63,640 nt of DNA from Candidatus Zhuqueibacterota bacterium (GCA_029261995.1 JAJDAF010000025.1:1-63640), one strand, 5' to 3'; shown: positions 26,838 to 35,240, counted from the first letter of the stretch. Numbers and translations: made by a program. Notes: a model not told the origin generated them from the sequence alone.

Positions 26838-26985
26838 GCAAGAAGGAGCTCTTGCCTATTCCGGCGTAACCGGCGTCTCCTCCTCATCAACCACAGTCAC
26901 AGCCGGACTCGGTCAAACCGCAAACTTGCGGCAGTATGGCCACAGTCAAAAGGAACTTCCATATTTTTCGTTTGAGATGGTCCAT
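26838..26985 (-). pseudogene. Chimeric remnant: small membrane peptide start fused to 235-aa gene end
   Basis: Read on the minus strand, it starts at 26985 with the first ~17 residues of the small membrane peptide family (MDHLKRKIWKFLLTVA; compare 33386-33568 and 41216-41365). It then jumps to the C-terminal end of the 235-residue protein (RKFAV, then SPAVTVVDEEETPVTPE, ending at 26848-26850), with a stop in between. It is a deletion joint between two modules of the island. Confidence 0.7.
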
Positions 26986-27127
26986 TCTGGCCATATTAGT
27001 GAGCAACCATCTGCTTGAAAACAAGCCTTAGCTGTTGCCATCCGTAAAATTGTCGAGCCCCAGCCGCAAAGCTGAGGCCCTACCGGGCCTCCACTCTCGT
27101 TGATCTGTATGTTGCCACGCATCCCAA

Positions 27128-27652
27128 CTAAATGGTGTACTTGAACACGGCACCCTTTATTCTAAGACGCCAAGACTCATCCCAAGGAGTACCAGTCGCC
27201 ACCATGTTATAGCAGTGAGTGGAATTGTCAACGGTGATATCTAGTGTATTCGAAATGCTCGAATGACCGGGAGTGCCTGAAGTCGTAAGGATGACCAGTT
27301 CATCAATAGGGCTTTCGCCCGCTAGTTCGGCTCGATTGAAAAATATCTCAAGTTCGTTTGGCGAATCGTCGTAGAAATACACTGTGATCTCTTTAAGGAC
27401 TGCTCCATGGGGAAAGTGCGCCGGTGCGATAAGGCTAGCCATGACGTTCCTACTCGAGCCGATCCCTGGGGGGCTATAATCCACATAGCCGATCTTGTAA
27501 GTGAATGGAGTGGTACTTGATCCTGACGGTTCCGTGAAGTCTGACGGCGTTATCGCGTAGTACAGTGTAGCTGGCTCTGGTGGTGTGAGAAAGCAACTGG
27601 CGATAAGCGTCACTATAAGCATGCTGACCACAAGGTTCATTTTATGCTTCAT
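27128..27652 (-). CDS. Secreted lipoprotein of unknown function
   Basis: The 174-residue protein has a short signal peptide and lipobox (LIVTLIASC, Cys20). The mature part is beta-rich, with a YYAITPSDFTEPSGS start, a jelly-roll-like run of strands (VLKEITVYFYDDSPNELEIFFNRAEL) and a final WRLRIKGAVFKYTI strand. It is probably a surface-exposed sandwich domain. The family is not recognised. Upstream, the 5' flank (27693 onward) is the same module that precedes the small membrane peptide genes at 33595 and 41406, so this gene occupies an exchangeable cargo position. Confidence 0.75.
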   Translation of the reverse strand: MKHKMNLVVSMLIVTLIASCFLTPPEPATLYYAITPSDFTEPSGSSTTPFTYKIGYVDYSPPGIGSSRNVMASLIAPAHFPHGAVLKEITVYFYDDSPNELEIFFNRAELAGESPIDELVILTTSGTPGHSSISNTLDITVDNSTHCYNMVATGTPWDESWRLRIKGAVFKYTI

Positions 27653-27692
27653 AGCAACCTCCGTTGCGTTATGATGTGAAACAAGATTTTGA

Positions 27693-27862
27693 GAGTGGAG
27701 ACACTCGGGAAAAGTTACGAAGGTAGGCTCGGGAAGTCAAGGTAAAGCTTGCATTTTTGAAACAATGTATTTACCTTCAAGTCCTACCAAAAACATCTTA
27801 CCCTAAGATGTGGGAGACTGGCCCGTGCTTTGTTGCAAGGCACGGGTCTTTTTACATCAGGT
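27693..27862 (+). ncRNA. Structured repeat S1 with Rho-independent terminator
   Basis: The copy starts with the hairpin GAGTGGAGACACTC, then conserved linear sequence to AAAGCTTGCAT. Hairpin 1 is GTATTT with a degenerate right arm, hairpin 2 is ACATCTT/AAGATGT, then GGGAGAC, and hairpin 3 is CCCGTGC/GCACGGG followed by TCTTTTT. The third hairpin with its T tract is a standard terminator for plus-strand transcription. Whether the unit is an independent RNA or a DNA/RNA boundary element is open. Confidence 0.6.
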
Positions 27863-27969
27863 GAGAGACTAGTTTGCGGGCACAACTGGGTAAGTCTGCC
27901 GGTCAGCAAAAGATTACCACAGCGTAATCTTTATTAGCTGAAATATTCTTGCTTTTCCAAATCGATTTT

Positions 27970-28183
27970 TTTACCTTCAAATCCTACCAAATACATCTTA
28001 CCTTAGATGTGGGAGACGGCCCGTGTCTTTTTACTGGACACGGGTCTTTTGTTTTCTGGTGAGAGAAATTTGCATCCAGGTCCGTCTATATAGGCAATCA
28101 CTCTTTTCCCCCCTTTAAGAGCGATAGAAGCCGCCCGTATGGCCGTCCTAAGGTTTGCGTGGCGGCTTCTCTTATTTCTCACT
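27970..28183 (+). ncRNA. Structured repeat S2 (long form)
   Basis: It has hairpin 2 ACATCTT/TAGATGT and terminator hairpin CCCGTGTC/GACACGGG followed by TCTTTTG; the stem changed on both sides compared with S1. The long form continues with GTGAGAGAAATTTGCATCCAGG, a CTCTTT/AAGAG hairpin and a fourth stem AGAAGCCGCC/GGCGGCTTCT. It lacks the promoter tail seen in S4 and S5. The linear part before hairpin 1 is shortened. Confidence 0.6.
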
Positions 28184-28200
28184 GCCTGAGTTGACTCATT

Positions 28201-28371
28201 GGCTGGCACAGACTGGCCTAGCCTACCGGTCAGCCGGGTGAGCCTTTTCTTGTTCAACTCCCGGTTTCTTTCAACCTTGCTCCGCCCTGCCCTGAGTTGG
28301 TTAAGCCTCTCCTGACTTATCAATCTGCTTCCGGGTCCCTTCAGATTGAAACGTTCGTCATTCTCCAGTGC
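28201..28371 (-). pseudogene. Fragment of a helical basic protein (copy of 34761-35048)
   Basis: The minus strand encodes ALENDERFNLK, then RLNQLRAGRSKVERNREL and the tail QSVPAN. This is the same C-terminal segment as in the frame at 34761-35048, with a few substitutions and an internal difference after FNLK. It lacks the stop after SVPAN and reads on into structured repeat S2, so it is a truncated remnant. The apparently longer open frame (to 28485) is repeat sequence read backwards. Confidence 0.6.
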
Positions 28372-28414
28372 GCGAATAGAATTGCCCCGAGCAGTCTCTT
28401 TCCGGCAATGCTCA

Positions 28415-28545
28415 CCCAATCTAGTCAAGGCAAAAGCTTGCATCTCTAGAACAACGTATTGACCTTCAAATCCTACCAAATACATCTTGCCCTAAGATGT
28501 GGGAGACGGCCCGTACTTTGTTACAAAGTACGGTTTTTTTGTGAG
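28415..28545 (+). ncRNA. Structured repeat S3 with terminator
   Basis: Hairpin 1 GTATTG/AAATAC, hairpin 2 ACATCTT/AAGATGT, the GGGAGAC linker and terminator hairpin CCGTACTTT/AAAGTACGG with seven T. The terminator stem differs from S1 at paired positions (GTAC/GTAC for GTGC/GCAC), which keeps pairing. The 330 bases between it and the gene at 28878 hold only a small perfect hairpin (TCAAGAC/GTCTTGA, 28751-28771) and presumably the promoter of the next cassette. Confidence 0.6.
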
Positions 28546-28877
28546 AGAACTTTGCCGCTAGGTCGCTCCCTAATGGATGTAACAATACTCGTATAGTCAG
28601 TAGCAGTTTCTCATTTTCACGACAACTCAAGCCAATACAACCCAAATAGACGTGTCGCCTTCGGTCACCTTGACCGATGCGGCACAGGTCATTGAGTCAA
28701 GGGGACTTTACGAGACCAGGCAGGCACTATAAACCGTTGTCCCGGTGATATCAAGACGGATATTGTCTTGATCGATGAAAAGGTCGAATCTGGGTACGGG
28801 TTTACCTGGACGTTATTGCAGTGGGGGCCAATATGGCCCACTCAATTACATTATTAGATCCTACATGGGAGAAACAA

Positions 28878-29309
28878 ATGACTATAGAAAACACCCTTGT
28901 GATTCGCGACCTTGCATCTCTATATCTGTGGGCGCAACAGTTGCGTAACATCATGTGGTCGCGGAACCTGCCTGCCGCAAAGTTTGAACTCCAGGAGTTT
29001 TCATGCGAACAAAACCAAAGTTTCTCCGCACTCGCCAGCGGTTTTCAGAAAGCGTGCGGTTGTGCGAGTGGCGGTTTCTTCATGAGTGTCGCCGTCGTCG
29101 TGATGGTTGTTTCTTATTTCGTATCCGGAAATCATCTTTCCAACATCAGTCTTTCGAATGTTCTGTTTTTTGTGGGTATCACCGTCCTTGCTGCACTTTC
29201 CGGCAAGCTCTTGGGCTTACTCTGGGCACGATGGCGAATGCTAAGACTTGCAGCCAGCGTGCGCAACAAGATTGTCAGAGCAACTCAACGGGCTGTTACT
29301 ACTAAATAA
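28878..29309 (+). CDS. Small membrane protein, first gene of the metzincin cassette
   Basis: 143 residues from the ATG at 28878 (an in-frame ATG at 28821 would add 19 residues; no clear ribosome site separates them). Residues ~65-88 (GGFFMSVAVVVMVVSYFVS) and ~95-118 form two membrane spans, with a short CGCAS motif just before the first. The tail is basic and helical (WARWRMLRLAASVRNKIVRATQRA). It is followed after 40 bases by the metzincin gene on the same strand, so the two are probably co-transcribed. No family is recognised. Confidence 0.65.
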   Translation: MTIENTLVIRDLASLYLWAQQLRNIMWSRNLPAAKFELQEFSCEQNQSFSALASGFQKACGCASGGFFMSVAVVVMVVSYFVSGNHLSNISLSNVLFFVGITVLAALSGKLLGLLWARWRMLRLAASVRNKIVRATQRAVTTK

Positions 29310-29349
29310 ATCTAATTACTACAGAAGCAATTTAAGAGGAGGTTACAAC

Positions 29350-30444
29350 ATGGGGCGCGTTTGCAGAGAAGCCGAAGAAGGGGTCGTAAGCAGTTGCAAC
29401 AACATTCGGTGCACCAGCTTTAATAATTGCAACAGTATTCAGTGCAATAGCTTCACCAATTGCAACAATATTCGATGCAACAGCTTCACCAATTGCTCGT
29501 GGTGGAACGTTCCATGCCACATCGCCAGAGCCGCATGCGTCGTGGCCGCAGTTATCGCACTCGTAGCCTGCTGGGTTGCTCGAGCCGCTTGCATCGTGGC
29601 CGCTACTATCGCGCGTGCAGCCTGCTTTGTTGCTCGAGCCGCATGCGTCGTGGCCGCCGAGGTGGCTCGGATCGCTTGCATCGCGGCCGCAGCTATCGCA
29701 CGCGCAGCCTGTGAAGTGGTGAACTTCGTGCTTGACGCGATCGCTTTCGTCGTCGAGCTCATCCTCAGTATTCCGCTCATCGGCGGCATCATTCGGACGA
29801 TTCTGAACTGGGTAACTGAGATCGTTTGGCGAATTGCTGGTATCTTCGACTTCCTGGCGTCGCTCGCTGGAATTCGTCTACGCAAGAAGATGTATTTCGG
29901 TGTGGTTGTCCCTCCGATTACGCCCATTGCCACGGATGCCGACATCCAACGTCAAGTTGATGCGGTAGTGGATTTTTATGATCAGACGTGCAACATAAAC
30001 ATGATCTTCACTGGCATCTGCCATACGAACGTCTCACCGCCAGATGACGGACTTACCGTAAGATGCGACGCGGGTGGTTTTTTTGACGACTGGTGGCTCA
30101 AAGGGTCCTACTTCGAGTTTGCGTCTGCGACATGCAAGTACATGGATAGCTTTCGGCGGGTCATCGGGCTGGGTGCCGAAATCATCGTGTTCATCGTTCA
30201 GGATGTAACACCAGACAACACCAACGGCTGCAGCTTTTCATCGACTCACAACTGGGTCGTCATTGAGGCACTACCCACCGATTCGGCTTTTGTGGCAGCT
30301 CATGAGATAGGACATGCATGCTGGTTGTCTCACGCTGAAGACACCGCCAACTTGATGAATTCGATCACACCGGCGGCAAACCCTACACTCACCAACTTGC
30401 AGATTGCGCTTGTTCGTTGGAGCAAGCATTGTGTCTATATCTAA
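29350..30444 (+). CDS. Membrane-anchored metzincin-like protein with Cys/Asn and Ala/Cys repeats
   Basis: 364 residues from the ATG at 29350, with GAGGAGGTT upstream. Residues 16-49 are three 11-residue repeats of the form CNxIRCxSFxNC. Residues ~57-124 are Ala/Cys/Val repeats, mixing 11- and 7-residue steps around ARAACVVAA. Two hydrophobic spans follow (about 125-190, LILSIPLIGGIIRTIL). The C-terminal ~150 residues hold HEIGHACWLSH (His318, Glu319, His322, His328) and LMN (Met336), which is the metzincin zinc site with its Met-turn; the usual Gly of HExxHxxGxxH is Trp. No signal peptide precedes the repeats. I infer a membrane-held protease, with Cys-rich repeats that may bind metal or cross-link. 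The full architecture is not one I recognise. Confidence 0.8.
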   Translation: MGRVCREAEEGVVSSCNNIRCTSFNNCNSIQCNSFTNCNNIRCNSFTNCSWWNVPCHIARAACVVAAVIALVACWVARAACIVAATIARAACFVARAACVVAAEVARIACIAAAAIARAACEVVNFVLDAIAFVVELILSIPLIGGIIRTILNWVTEIVWRIAGIFDFLASLAGIRLRKKMYFGVVVPPITPIATDADIQRQVDAVVDFYDQTCNINMIFTGICHTNVSPPDDGLTVRCDAGGFFDDWWLKGSYFEFASATCKYMDSFRRVIGLGAEIIVFIVQDVTPDNTNGCSFSSTHNWVVIEALPTDSAFVAAHEIGHACWLSHAEDTANLMNSITPAANPTLTNLQIALVRWSKHCVYI

Positions 30445-30465
30445 CGTGACAAGGAGATAAATCAG

Positions 30466-30600
30466 ATGAAAACCGACACGAACGATGCGGGCGATCGGCC
30501 GCAACGAGGATGCAACGTCAATTCAACGTTCAACTTCACGGTGGGCGGGTTGGCAATTGCTGCCGCACTGCTGATCGGCTATTTAGCATATGCGTACTAG
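30466..30600 (+). CDS. 44-residue single-span membrane peptide
   Basis: An ATG at 30466 is preceded by AAGGAGAT at a good distance and lies 21 bases after the metzincin stop. The product has a polar N-terminus with a CNVNSTFNF segment, which echoes the Cys/Asn repeats of the metzincin, and a C-terminal membrane span (VGGLAIAAALLIGYLAYAY). It is likely the third member of the cassette. It could be a partner, a substrate or a processed peptide; function unknown. Confidence 0.65.
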   Translation: MKTDTNDAGDRPQRGCNVNSTFNFTVGGLAIAAALLIGYLAYAY

Positions 30601-30622
30601 TGGAAGTGATGCGATAGGCGCG

Positions 30623-30821
30623 CGCGCGGGTGCCTGCGGCGACCAGAGGCAACTGAAAGTCCATGTGGCACGTGTCTTCAAGACCGTGCCTTTTGCCGCA
30701 CAATCTACCTTTTCGCCATGGAACGCCAAAACAAAAGGAAGAAAGCCCTTTGAGCGCACGGAAACTACTGCCTAAAAGGCAAGTGGCACACGGTGCAACA
30801 GCCGACCGGAGCACCCGCGCG
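30623..30821. mobile_element. MITE-like element M2 with 11-bp terminal inverted repeats
   Basis: It is bounded by CGCGCGGGTGC and GCACCCGCGCG (perfect 11-bp inverted repeat), 199 bp long. Inside are the hairpin GGCACG/CGTGCC, a conserved block around CCGCACAATCTACC, an AAAGCCCTTTGAGCG block and a GTGGCACACGGTGCAAC block near the right end. No open frame fills it. Complete copies also lie at 31116, 36451 and 36817. Flanking target duplications are not obvious. Confidence 0.75.
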
Positions 30822-30883
30822 GGCTTCTTTTAGGTTTTGGTGTTTGGGGTGATTAGCATGGTGTTGACGGCTCGAATGAGCGA

Positions 30884-30958
30884 TTATGGGTCTGAGCGTA
30901 CCGCACGCACGAAGAGGCGTCTGGTGTCGTGGGCATCATCAGGCAAGACCGTGATCAA
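30884..30958 (-). pseudogene. Tail of a DUF1566-domain gene
   Basis: The minus strand reads VLPDDAHDTRRLFVRAVRSDP then stop, which is the characteristic C-terminal end of DUF1566/Lcl_C domains. The 3' flank (30822-30883) matches the flank of the intact Shedu-TIR-DUF1566 gene at 39499-39576 (CTTCTTTTAGGTTTTGG and onward). It is the truncated end of a second such gene. Confidence 0.7.
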
Positions 30959-30959
30959 C

Positions 30960-31115
30960 TATGACGTGAGCTGCCTGCGCAACACCCGGTTGGCTTTGAT
31001 GGCGTCGCGGATGCCGCGCCGGCTTTCCAGCAAGTCCGCCCGCACAGCGGGACGGTTGTTCGCGAGCTTACGAACCAGTTGATAGACCTTGAAGGTCGCG
31101 TCTTTCTGCTCGGCC
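30960..31115 (-). pseudogene. Internally deleted copy of the 235-residue gene
   Basis: The minus strand contains AEQKDATFKVYQL, then after a deletion RADLLESRRGIRDAIKANRVLRRQ. These correspond to two separated parts of the protein at 42560-43267 (AEQKDAIFKAYQL and RADLLESRRGFQDEVKANRVLRSQ). The MITE-like element M3 abuts it on the 5' side and a DUF1566 remnant on the 3' side. Confidence 0.75.
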
Positions 31116-31306
31116 GGGCGGGTGGCCCGGACACAAGGAATAGACCTGTGTGGCACGTGTCTTCAGACCGTGCTTTTTACCGCACAATCTACCTTTCCGC
31201 CATGGAACGGCAAGACAAAACAAAAGGAAAGCCCTTTGAGCGCACGGAAACCACTGCCTAAAGGCAGTGGCACACGGTGCGACGGCCCGACCGGGGCACC
31301 CGCGCG
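31116..31306. mobile_element. MITE-like element M3
   Basis: It is a copy of the element with a diverged left end (GGGCGGGTGGCC) and intact right end (GGCACCCGCGCG). The internal palindrome CCACTGCC/GGCAGTGG near 31250-31272 is perfect here. It lies inside what was the 235-residue gene family member at 30960-31115, right after its AEQKD codons, which suggests insertion into that gene. Confidence 0.72.
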
Positions 31307-31413
31307 AAAGATTGAAAGAGTGTAGGCTCAAGATAGGGGAAAACCGCCTAATGTCAATAGGGTTTTGGAATTTTTTGTAAAGAATCTTGAGAGCGTTGAT
31401 GGTGATGGTGCGC

Positions 31414-33420
31414 TCATTTCGATGCAACACCAAAAATGCGGTCATTGGCAGAAGTTCTCATGCTTGGATCCAATTCGCAAGCTCGTTCATAATACTGCAG
31501 GCCAATTTCATGCTCTTGAAAACCAGTTACGAGAATTCGCCCCATGTAAAGATTGGCGAGTACATCGCTGGGATTGTTCTCAAGCATCATTCTATATTGC
31601 GTTTTGGCCCCGCTGTAGTCTCGGAAACACTCCACCAGAACAGTCGCCATGTTAAGGTGGTGGGTGTTGTCAAGTGGCTCTAATTCGATTGCACGTGTGA
31701 GGTGGTCCTCGGCGCCAATGCAATCTTCAAAATGATCCAGCAGAAGCACTGCCAAGTTCGAGTGAACATTCCCGTCAGCAGGGTTCTTCTTTAGTGCTAA
31801 CTCATAGAACATCCTGGCGGCATCGTAGTCTTGAAAATGTTTCTTCATTAAGAGTGCATAACTCCCGAGAAGTCTGGGTTCCTCCAAGCCAAGCCCTACG
31901 GCACGCTCATACAACATCTTGGCAGCTTTGTAGTCTTGAAAAACCTCTTCTAGAAGAATGGCATAGTTGCGAAGACACGAAACGTTATTGGGCTCAAGCT
32001 CCAGCCCTCGCTTATAAAAATCCTTGGCAGAATCGAAGTCTTGAAAAGCGTCACCTAAAAGAAAGGCATAGCTGCAAAGACACGAACCGTTATCAGGCGC
32101 AACGTCAAGCGCTCGCTCAAGCAATACCTTGGCAGAATCGGAGTCTTGAAAACCCTCATATAGAACAGCTGCATAGTTCCTAAGAGCCAAATCGCTATCA
32201 GGCTCAAACTCCAGCGCTCGCTCAAGCATCAACCTGGCAGAATTGTACTCCTGAAAATGGTCTGCGAGAAAACTTGCAAAACTTGCAAGTAACTCAGGTT
32301 CATTTGGCTCAAATTCTAAAGCTCGCTCAAAAAATCCTCTGGCAGAACCGTAGTCTTCAAAACGTTCTGCAAGAAGAATTGCGAGGTTTCTACAAATAGA
32401 AGCGTTGTCAGGTTCAAGTTCTAAAGCCTGTTCATATAACACCTTGGCTGAGTTGTACTCTTCAAAATGTTCTTCTAGAAGATTTGCTAACTGATGCCTA
32501 CTATCAGACCGCGTGGAGTCCAGTGAGCAGGCCATTTCCAAGTAAGTTCTAGCGCCTTCATAATCATCCAAATGATCTGCGAAGATGCCAGCCAGAAACT
32601 GGTATGCTGTAACTCGCTTAGGATTAATCTCAACACATTTTTCAAAAAATGAACGCGACTTGAAATAGTCACCCAAATAGTAATAGCACAATCCGATTAC
32701 AAAAACTAACTCAGAGCTATCTGGCGGATGTCGCGATAGGCATTTCTTGAAATAGCGGACAGCACGTTGATAGTTGTGAATGCGACGGGCTTCCTGCGCT
32801 AAAGTCCAGTATATAATGTAATCAACGTCCTTCAGAAGGTGACCATCGCTGATGTCGGACATGCTGACAATGTTCTGTATGCCTGTTTCTCCTGCCGTCT
32901 GTATTTCGTAATTAGCTTCCCTCAGGATAGCATATTTTAGGCAGGCCTTGGTTGTGTCTGTATAACACTGTTCATAGAAATCACCCCAAATCACGAGATC
33001 TGCGTTGAACGTCTCCCCAATGGCCCTACCTTCGTTGAAGGTTGACGGACAAGCCTGACTCGTGTCGAAGACGACAGAAAGATCAAGACCTTCTTCTTCA
33101 GCCAACTCCACAAGACGCCTTCTAATCGTCTCTTCCAGTTGTGTTTCTTTGAATTGGCAGCCGTCGAGAGGTTCGAATGGTAGAATTAGAACATTGAAGC
33201 TGCTGTCGGAGTCGATGAAGGCGTCAAGTTTTGTGATGCCGCTTGGGGTGGCGTGCCGCTGTCCGATAATCTCGACACGGGTTACCAGGTAGGCCATCGA
33301 AAGAACCACAAGGCAGCTAAGAATTGCAAAAGCGGTTGCCTTGAGTGGATGTTTCTTGAAAAGCCCGAAGAATTTTTGAATGTCTTCAATCAATTCGTAT
33401 CTCCACGATCGAGGTAGCAA
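31414..33420 (-). CDS. Membrane-anchored TPR repeat protein
   Basis: The 668-residue protein has a short cytoplasmic N-terminus, one membrane span at about residues 28-48, then a ~150-residue alpha/beta domain (FNVLILPFEPLDGCQFKETQLEETIRRRL; FNADLVIWGDFYEQC). This resembles the nucleotide-like or receptor-like folds found before TPRs in FlgO/TolB-N-like proteins. From about 215 to the end there are around 12 regular TPRs of 36 residues, with signature F.DY.SAR.FFERALE.EP. The near-identical spacing and wording show recent repeat expansion. Its start overlaps the 3' end of the small membrane peptide gene by 35 bases, so translation may be coupled. The role is probably scaffolding or sensing; no catalytic motif is seen. 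Confidence 0.82.
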   Translation of the reverse strand: MLPRSWRYELIEDIQKFFGLFKKHPLKATAFAILSCLVVLSMAYLVTRVEIIGQRHATPSGITKLDAFIDSDSSFNVLILPFEPLDGCQFKETQLEETIRRRLVELAEEEGLDLSVVFDTSQACPSTFNEGRAIGETFNADLVIWGDFYEQCYTDTTKACLKYAILREANYEIQTAGETGIQNIVSMSDISDGHLLKDVDYIIYWTLAQEARRIHNYQRAVRYFKKCLSRHPPDSSELVFVIGLCYYYLGDYFKSRSFFEKCVEINPKRVTAYQFLAGIFADHLDDYEGARTYLEMACSLDSTRSDSRHQLANLLEEHFEEYNSAKVLYEQALELEPDNASICRNLAILLAERFEDYGSARGFFERALEFEPNEPELLASFASFLADHFQEYNSARLMLERALEFEPDSDLALRNYAAVLYEGFQDSDSAKVLLERALDVAPDNGSCLCSYAFLLGDAFQDFDSAKDFYKRGLELEPNNVSCLRNYAILLEEVFQDYKAAKMLYERAVGLGLEEPRLLGSYALLMKKHFQDYDAARMFYELALKKNPADGNVHSNLAVLLLDHFEDCIGAEDHLTRAIELEPLDNTHHLNMATVLVECFRDYSGAKTQYRMMLENNPSDVLANLYMGRILVTGFQEHEIGLQYYERACELDPSMRTSANDRIFGVASK

Positions 33421-33568
33421 GCTCTGGAAGAAAAATTAGATTTTGAAACGAACCAATACGCTCCCACCCCGGCTCAGGGGCAAAGGCGCCATACCACACC
33501 CAAGCGTTCAAGAGCAGCAGGATGGCTACTGGCAAAAGGAACTTCCATTTTCGTTTGAGATGGTTCAT
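33386..33568 (-). CDS. Small membrane peptide (leader module, copy 1)
   Basis: A 60-residue peptide starts MNHLKRKWKFLL and has one span (PVAILLLLNAWVWYGAF), then an amphipathic tail (EPGWERIGSFQNL). It is about 75% identical over the first 48 residues to the peptide at 41216-41365, although the genes behind the two copies are unrelated. That conservation, including the W-W-Y-G-F-A-P pattern, argues that it is translated. Its 3' end overlaps the TPR gene. It could be a small regulatory membrane subunit or a leader that sets translation of the following gene. Confidence 0.68.
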   Translation of the reverse strand: MNHLKRKWKFLLPVAILLLLNAWVWYGAFAPEPGWERIGSFQNLIFLPELATSIVEIRID

Positions 33569-33594
33569 TGTGAGCCGTGTTGAATGAGTACGCT

Positions 33595-33900
33595 GAGTGG
33601 AGACACTCAGGGAAAGTTACGAAGGAAGGGACGGGAAGTCAAGGTAAAGCTTGCATTTCTGAAACAATGTATTTAGCTTCAAGTCCTACCAAATACATCT
33701 TACCTGAGATGTGGGAGACTGGCCCGTGCTTTTTTACAAGGCGCGGGTCTTTTTTGCATTAGGTGAGAGAAATTTGCATCCAGGTCCGTCTATATAGATA
33801 ATCACTCTTTCCCCCCTTTAAGAGCGATGAAAGCCGCCTGCATGGCCCTCCTAAGGTTTGCGTGGCGGCTTTCTTTGTTTCATCACTAGTTCAGATAATT
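33595..33900 (+). ncRNA. Structured repeat S4 (complete form)
   Basis: This is the best complete copy. It has GAGTGGAGACACTC (slightly degenerate), the linear AAGCTTGCAT part, hairpin 1 GTATTT/AAATAC, hairpin 2 ACATCT/AGATGT, GGGAGAC and terminator CCCGTGC/GCGCGGG with TCTTTTTT. The GTGAGAGAAATTTGCATCC block, CTCTTT/AAGAG hairpin and GAAAGCCGCC/GGCGGCTTTC stem follow. A promoter lies directly behind it (33927). It fills the space between the divergent small-peptide/TPR genes and the gene at 34078. Confidence 0.62.
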
Positions 33901-33926
33901 GCATCTTTATCTCTTACAGATTCATG

Positions 33927-33955
33927 TTGACAAACTGCTATTTTCTTTGTACATA
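33927..33955 (+). promoter_or_regulatory. Sigma-70 promoter carried by the repeat
   Basis: TTGACA at 33927-33932 and TACATA at 33950-33955 with a 17-base spacer point at the gene at 34078. The surrounding bases (TTACAGATTCATG before, TATTTTCTTTG inside) match those of the promoter at 35630-35658, so the promoter belongs to the repeat. Confidence 0.72.
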
Positions 33956-34077
33956 AACATGATAGCCTGTCATCAAGTCGAACATCAACACCTTTTCACC
34001 AGTTTCTTTGCAACTCTTTACCAAATAGCGATACTCGGGTAAATCATCAATAGCTTTTAGTTAGGAGGTGAAGTACA

Positions 34078-34683
34078 GTGTTCTCTTTTCTTTCGGACGA
34101 CTCTTTCATGAATGTTTTTCGAACCTATTGGCCACTCTGCACTGTAGCGATTGCGGGATTTGCCTACCTGTTTCGGCAAAGAAAAATGCGGCGAAGGTTA
34201 AGAGAGCTGCTGGGGCATGAACTGCTTGAGAATACGAAGCGCCTCAACTCAGTGACGCCCGCTGTTATGCCACCTGAGGACGCTATGGACTTTATCGATA
34301 GCATTCGAGCTTTAATTCCTCTTCGCAACCTATTCTCGCTTCGAGTATATGACCAATACTTAGCTTCTCTATACATACTCACAGAACCTGAGAAAATCCG
34401 GTTGTTTGAGGCATACAACTATCTGCAAGCAATGTTGGGATCCCTCGTAGATGCTGCTGAACTACTCAGTAAGGAGCAGCGGACAAAACATGAAAGCCAC
34501 GAATTAGTAAAGCAAAGTACCGCGATTGGGTTAATGGGAATGACGGTGTTAACGATCCACTATTCTTCCTTAGAGGCTCTCGGATATCACTCTCAGGTTG
34601 AGCATCTCAAAGCGCGTCGAGGAGATGGTCTTCAACAGTTTCGTAAAGTGAACGATATTTTTGCGAAAACCCCGAAGCAGTAG
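34078..34683 (+). CDS. Membrane-anchored helical protein of unknown function
   Basis: 201 residues from a GTG start with TTAGGAGGTG upstream. A single span lies at about residues 17-32 (WPLCTVAIAGFAYLF) and is followed by a basic patch (RQRKMRRRLRELLGH). The remaining ~150 residues are helical, with DFIDSIRALIPLRNLFSLRVYDQYLASL and a conserved-looking YNYLQAMLGSLVDAAELL. Single-span proteins of this sort with cytosolic helices are frequent as cargo in genomic islands; I do not recognise the family. It is expressed from the repeat-borne promoter at 33927. Confidence 0.72.
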   Translation: MFSFLSDDSFMNVFRTYWPLCTVAIAGFAYLFRQRKMRRRLRELLGHELLENTKRLNSVTPAVMPPEDAMDFIDSIRALIPLRNLFSLRVYDQYLASLYILTEPEKIRLFEAYNYLQAMLGSLVDAAELLSKEQRTKHESHELVKQSTAIGLMGMTVLTIHYSSLEALGYHSQVEHLKARRGDGLQQFRKVNDIFAKTPKQ

Positions 34684-34760
34684 AGAATAATGGGCTTCGC
34701 CAGCGTATTGCAGGATGTGACATCCGATGTGCGTTTAGCAACGTGCAATAGCCGGGACAT

Positions 34761-35236
34761 TTAATTGGCGGGCACAGACTGACTTAAAGTACCCGTCAGC
34801 CTGGTAACCCGTTTCTTACTGAGTTCTCGATTTCTTTCAACCTTGCTCCGCCCTGCCCGCAACTGATTGAGCCGCTCCTTCTTTGCCTTCGTCAGTCCGG
34901 ACTTATCAATCTGTTTCCTGATCCTTTTCAAATTGAAACGTTCGTCATTCTCCAGGGCAGCTTTGGCAATCCGGCGTATGAACACCTGAATCTCTGCGCG
35001 CTGCTTTGTCGAACTCACTTCTGACTTGATTCGCGAAAGGCCGACCACTGCTTTCCGTGCATCTCCAAACGCTTGCGCCTGAGTGATTCTTCCAGGGTTT
35101 CCGGGTTCCGCTTTGAGTTCTTCCGTTCCGTAGCTTCATCGACTGCATCGAATAGATCACTGACAGCTCGAGATCTGCCGGCGGTCCCGCCACGTCGAAA
35201 TGAACGGCCCACTATCGGCAAATCAGACGATTCGAA
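34761..35236 (-). pseudogene. Frameshifted gene for a basic helical protein
   Basis: Two minus-strand frames join into one plausible protein. The upstream frame (about 35050-35210) reads VSDLFDAVDEATERKNSKRN and ETLEESLRRKRLEMHGKQW. The downstream frame (34761-35048) reads SRIKSEVSSTKQRAEIQVF, ALENDERFNLKRIR and RLNQLRAGRSKVERNREL, and stops after QSVPAN. A frameshift near 35030-35060 separates them, and element M4 cuts the 5' end at 35241. The tail is duplicated at 28201-28371. The protein is highly charged and coiled-coil-like; family unknown. Confidence 0.55.
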
Positions 35237-35240
35237 TTCC

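Noticed and set aside
28003-28485. 160-residue minus-strand protein
   Set aside because: Both ends are structured repeats S2 and S3 read backwards (for example MYLVGFEG, which recurs wherever the repeat occurs). Only the middle is a gene remnant.
30601-30821. Coding frames of about 60-90 residues within the MITE-like copies
   Set aside because: The same short frames recur in each copy with frame-breaking differences, so they are properties of the repeat.
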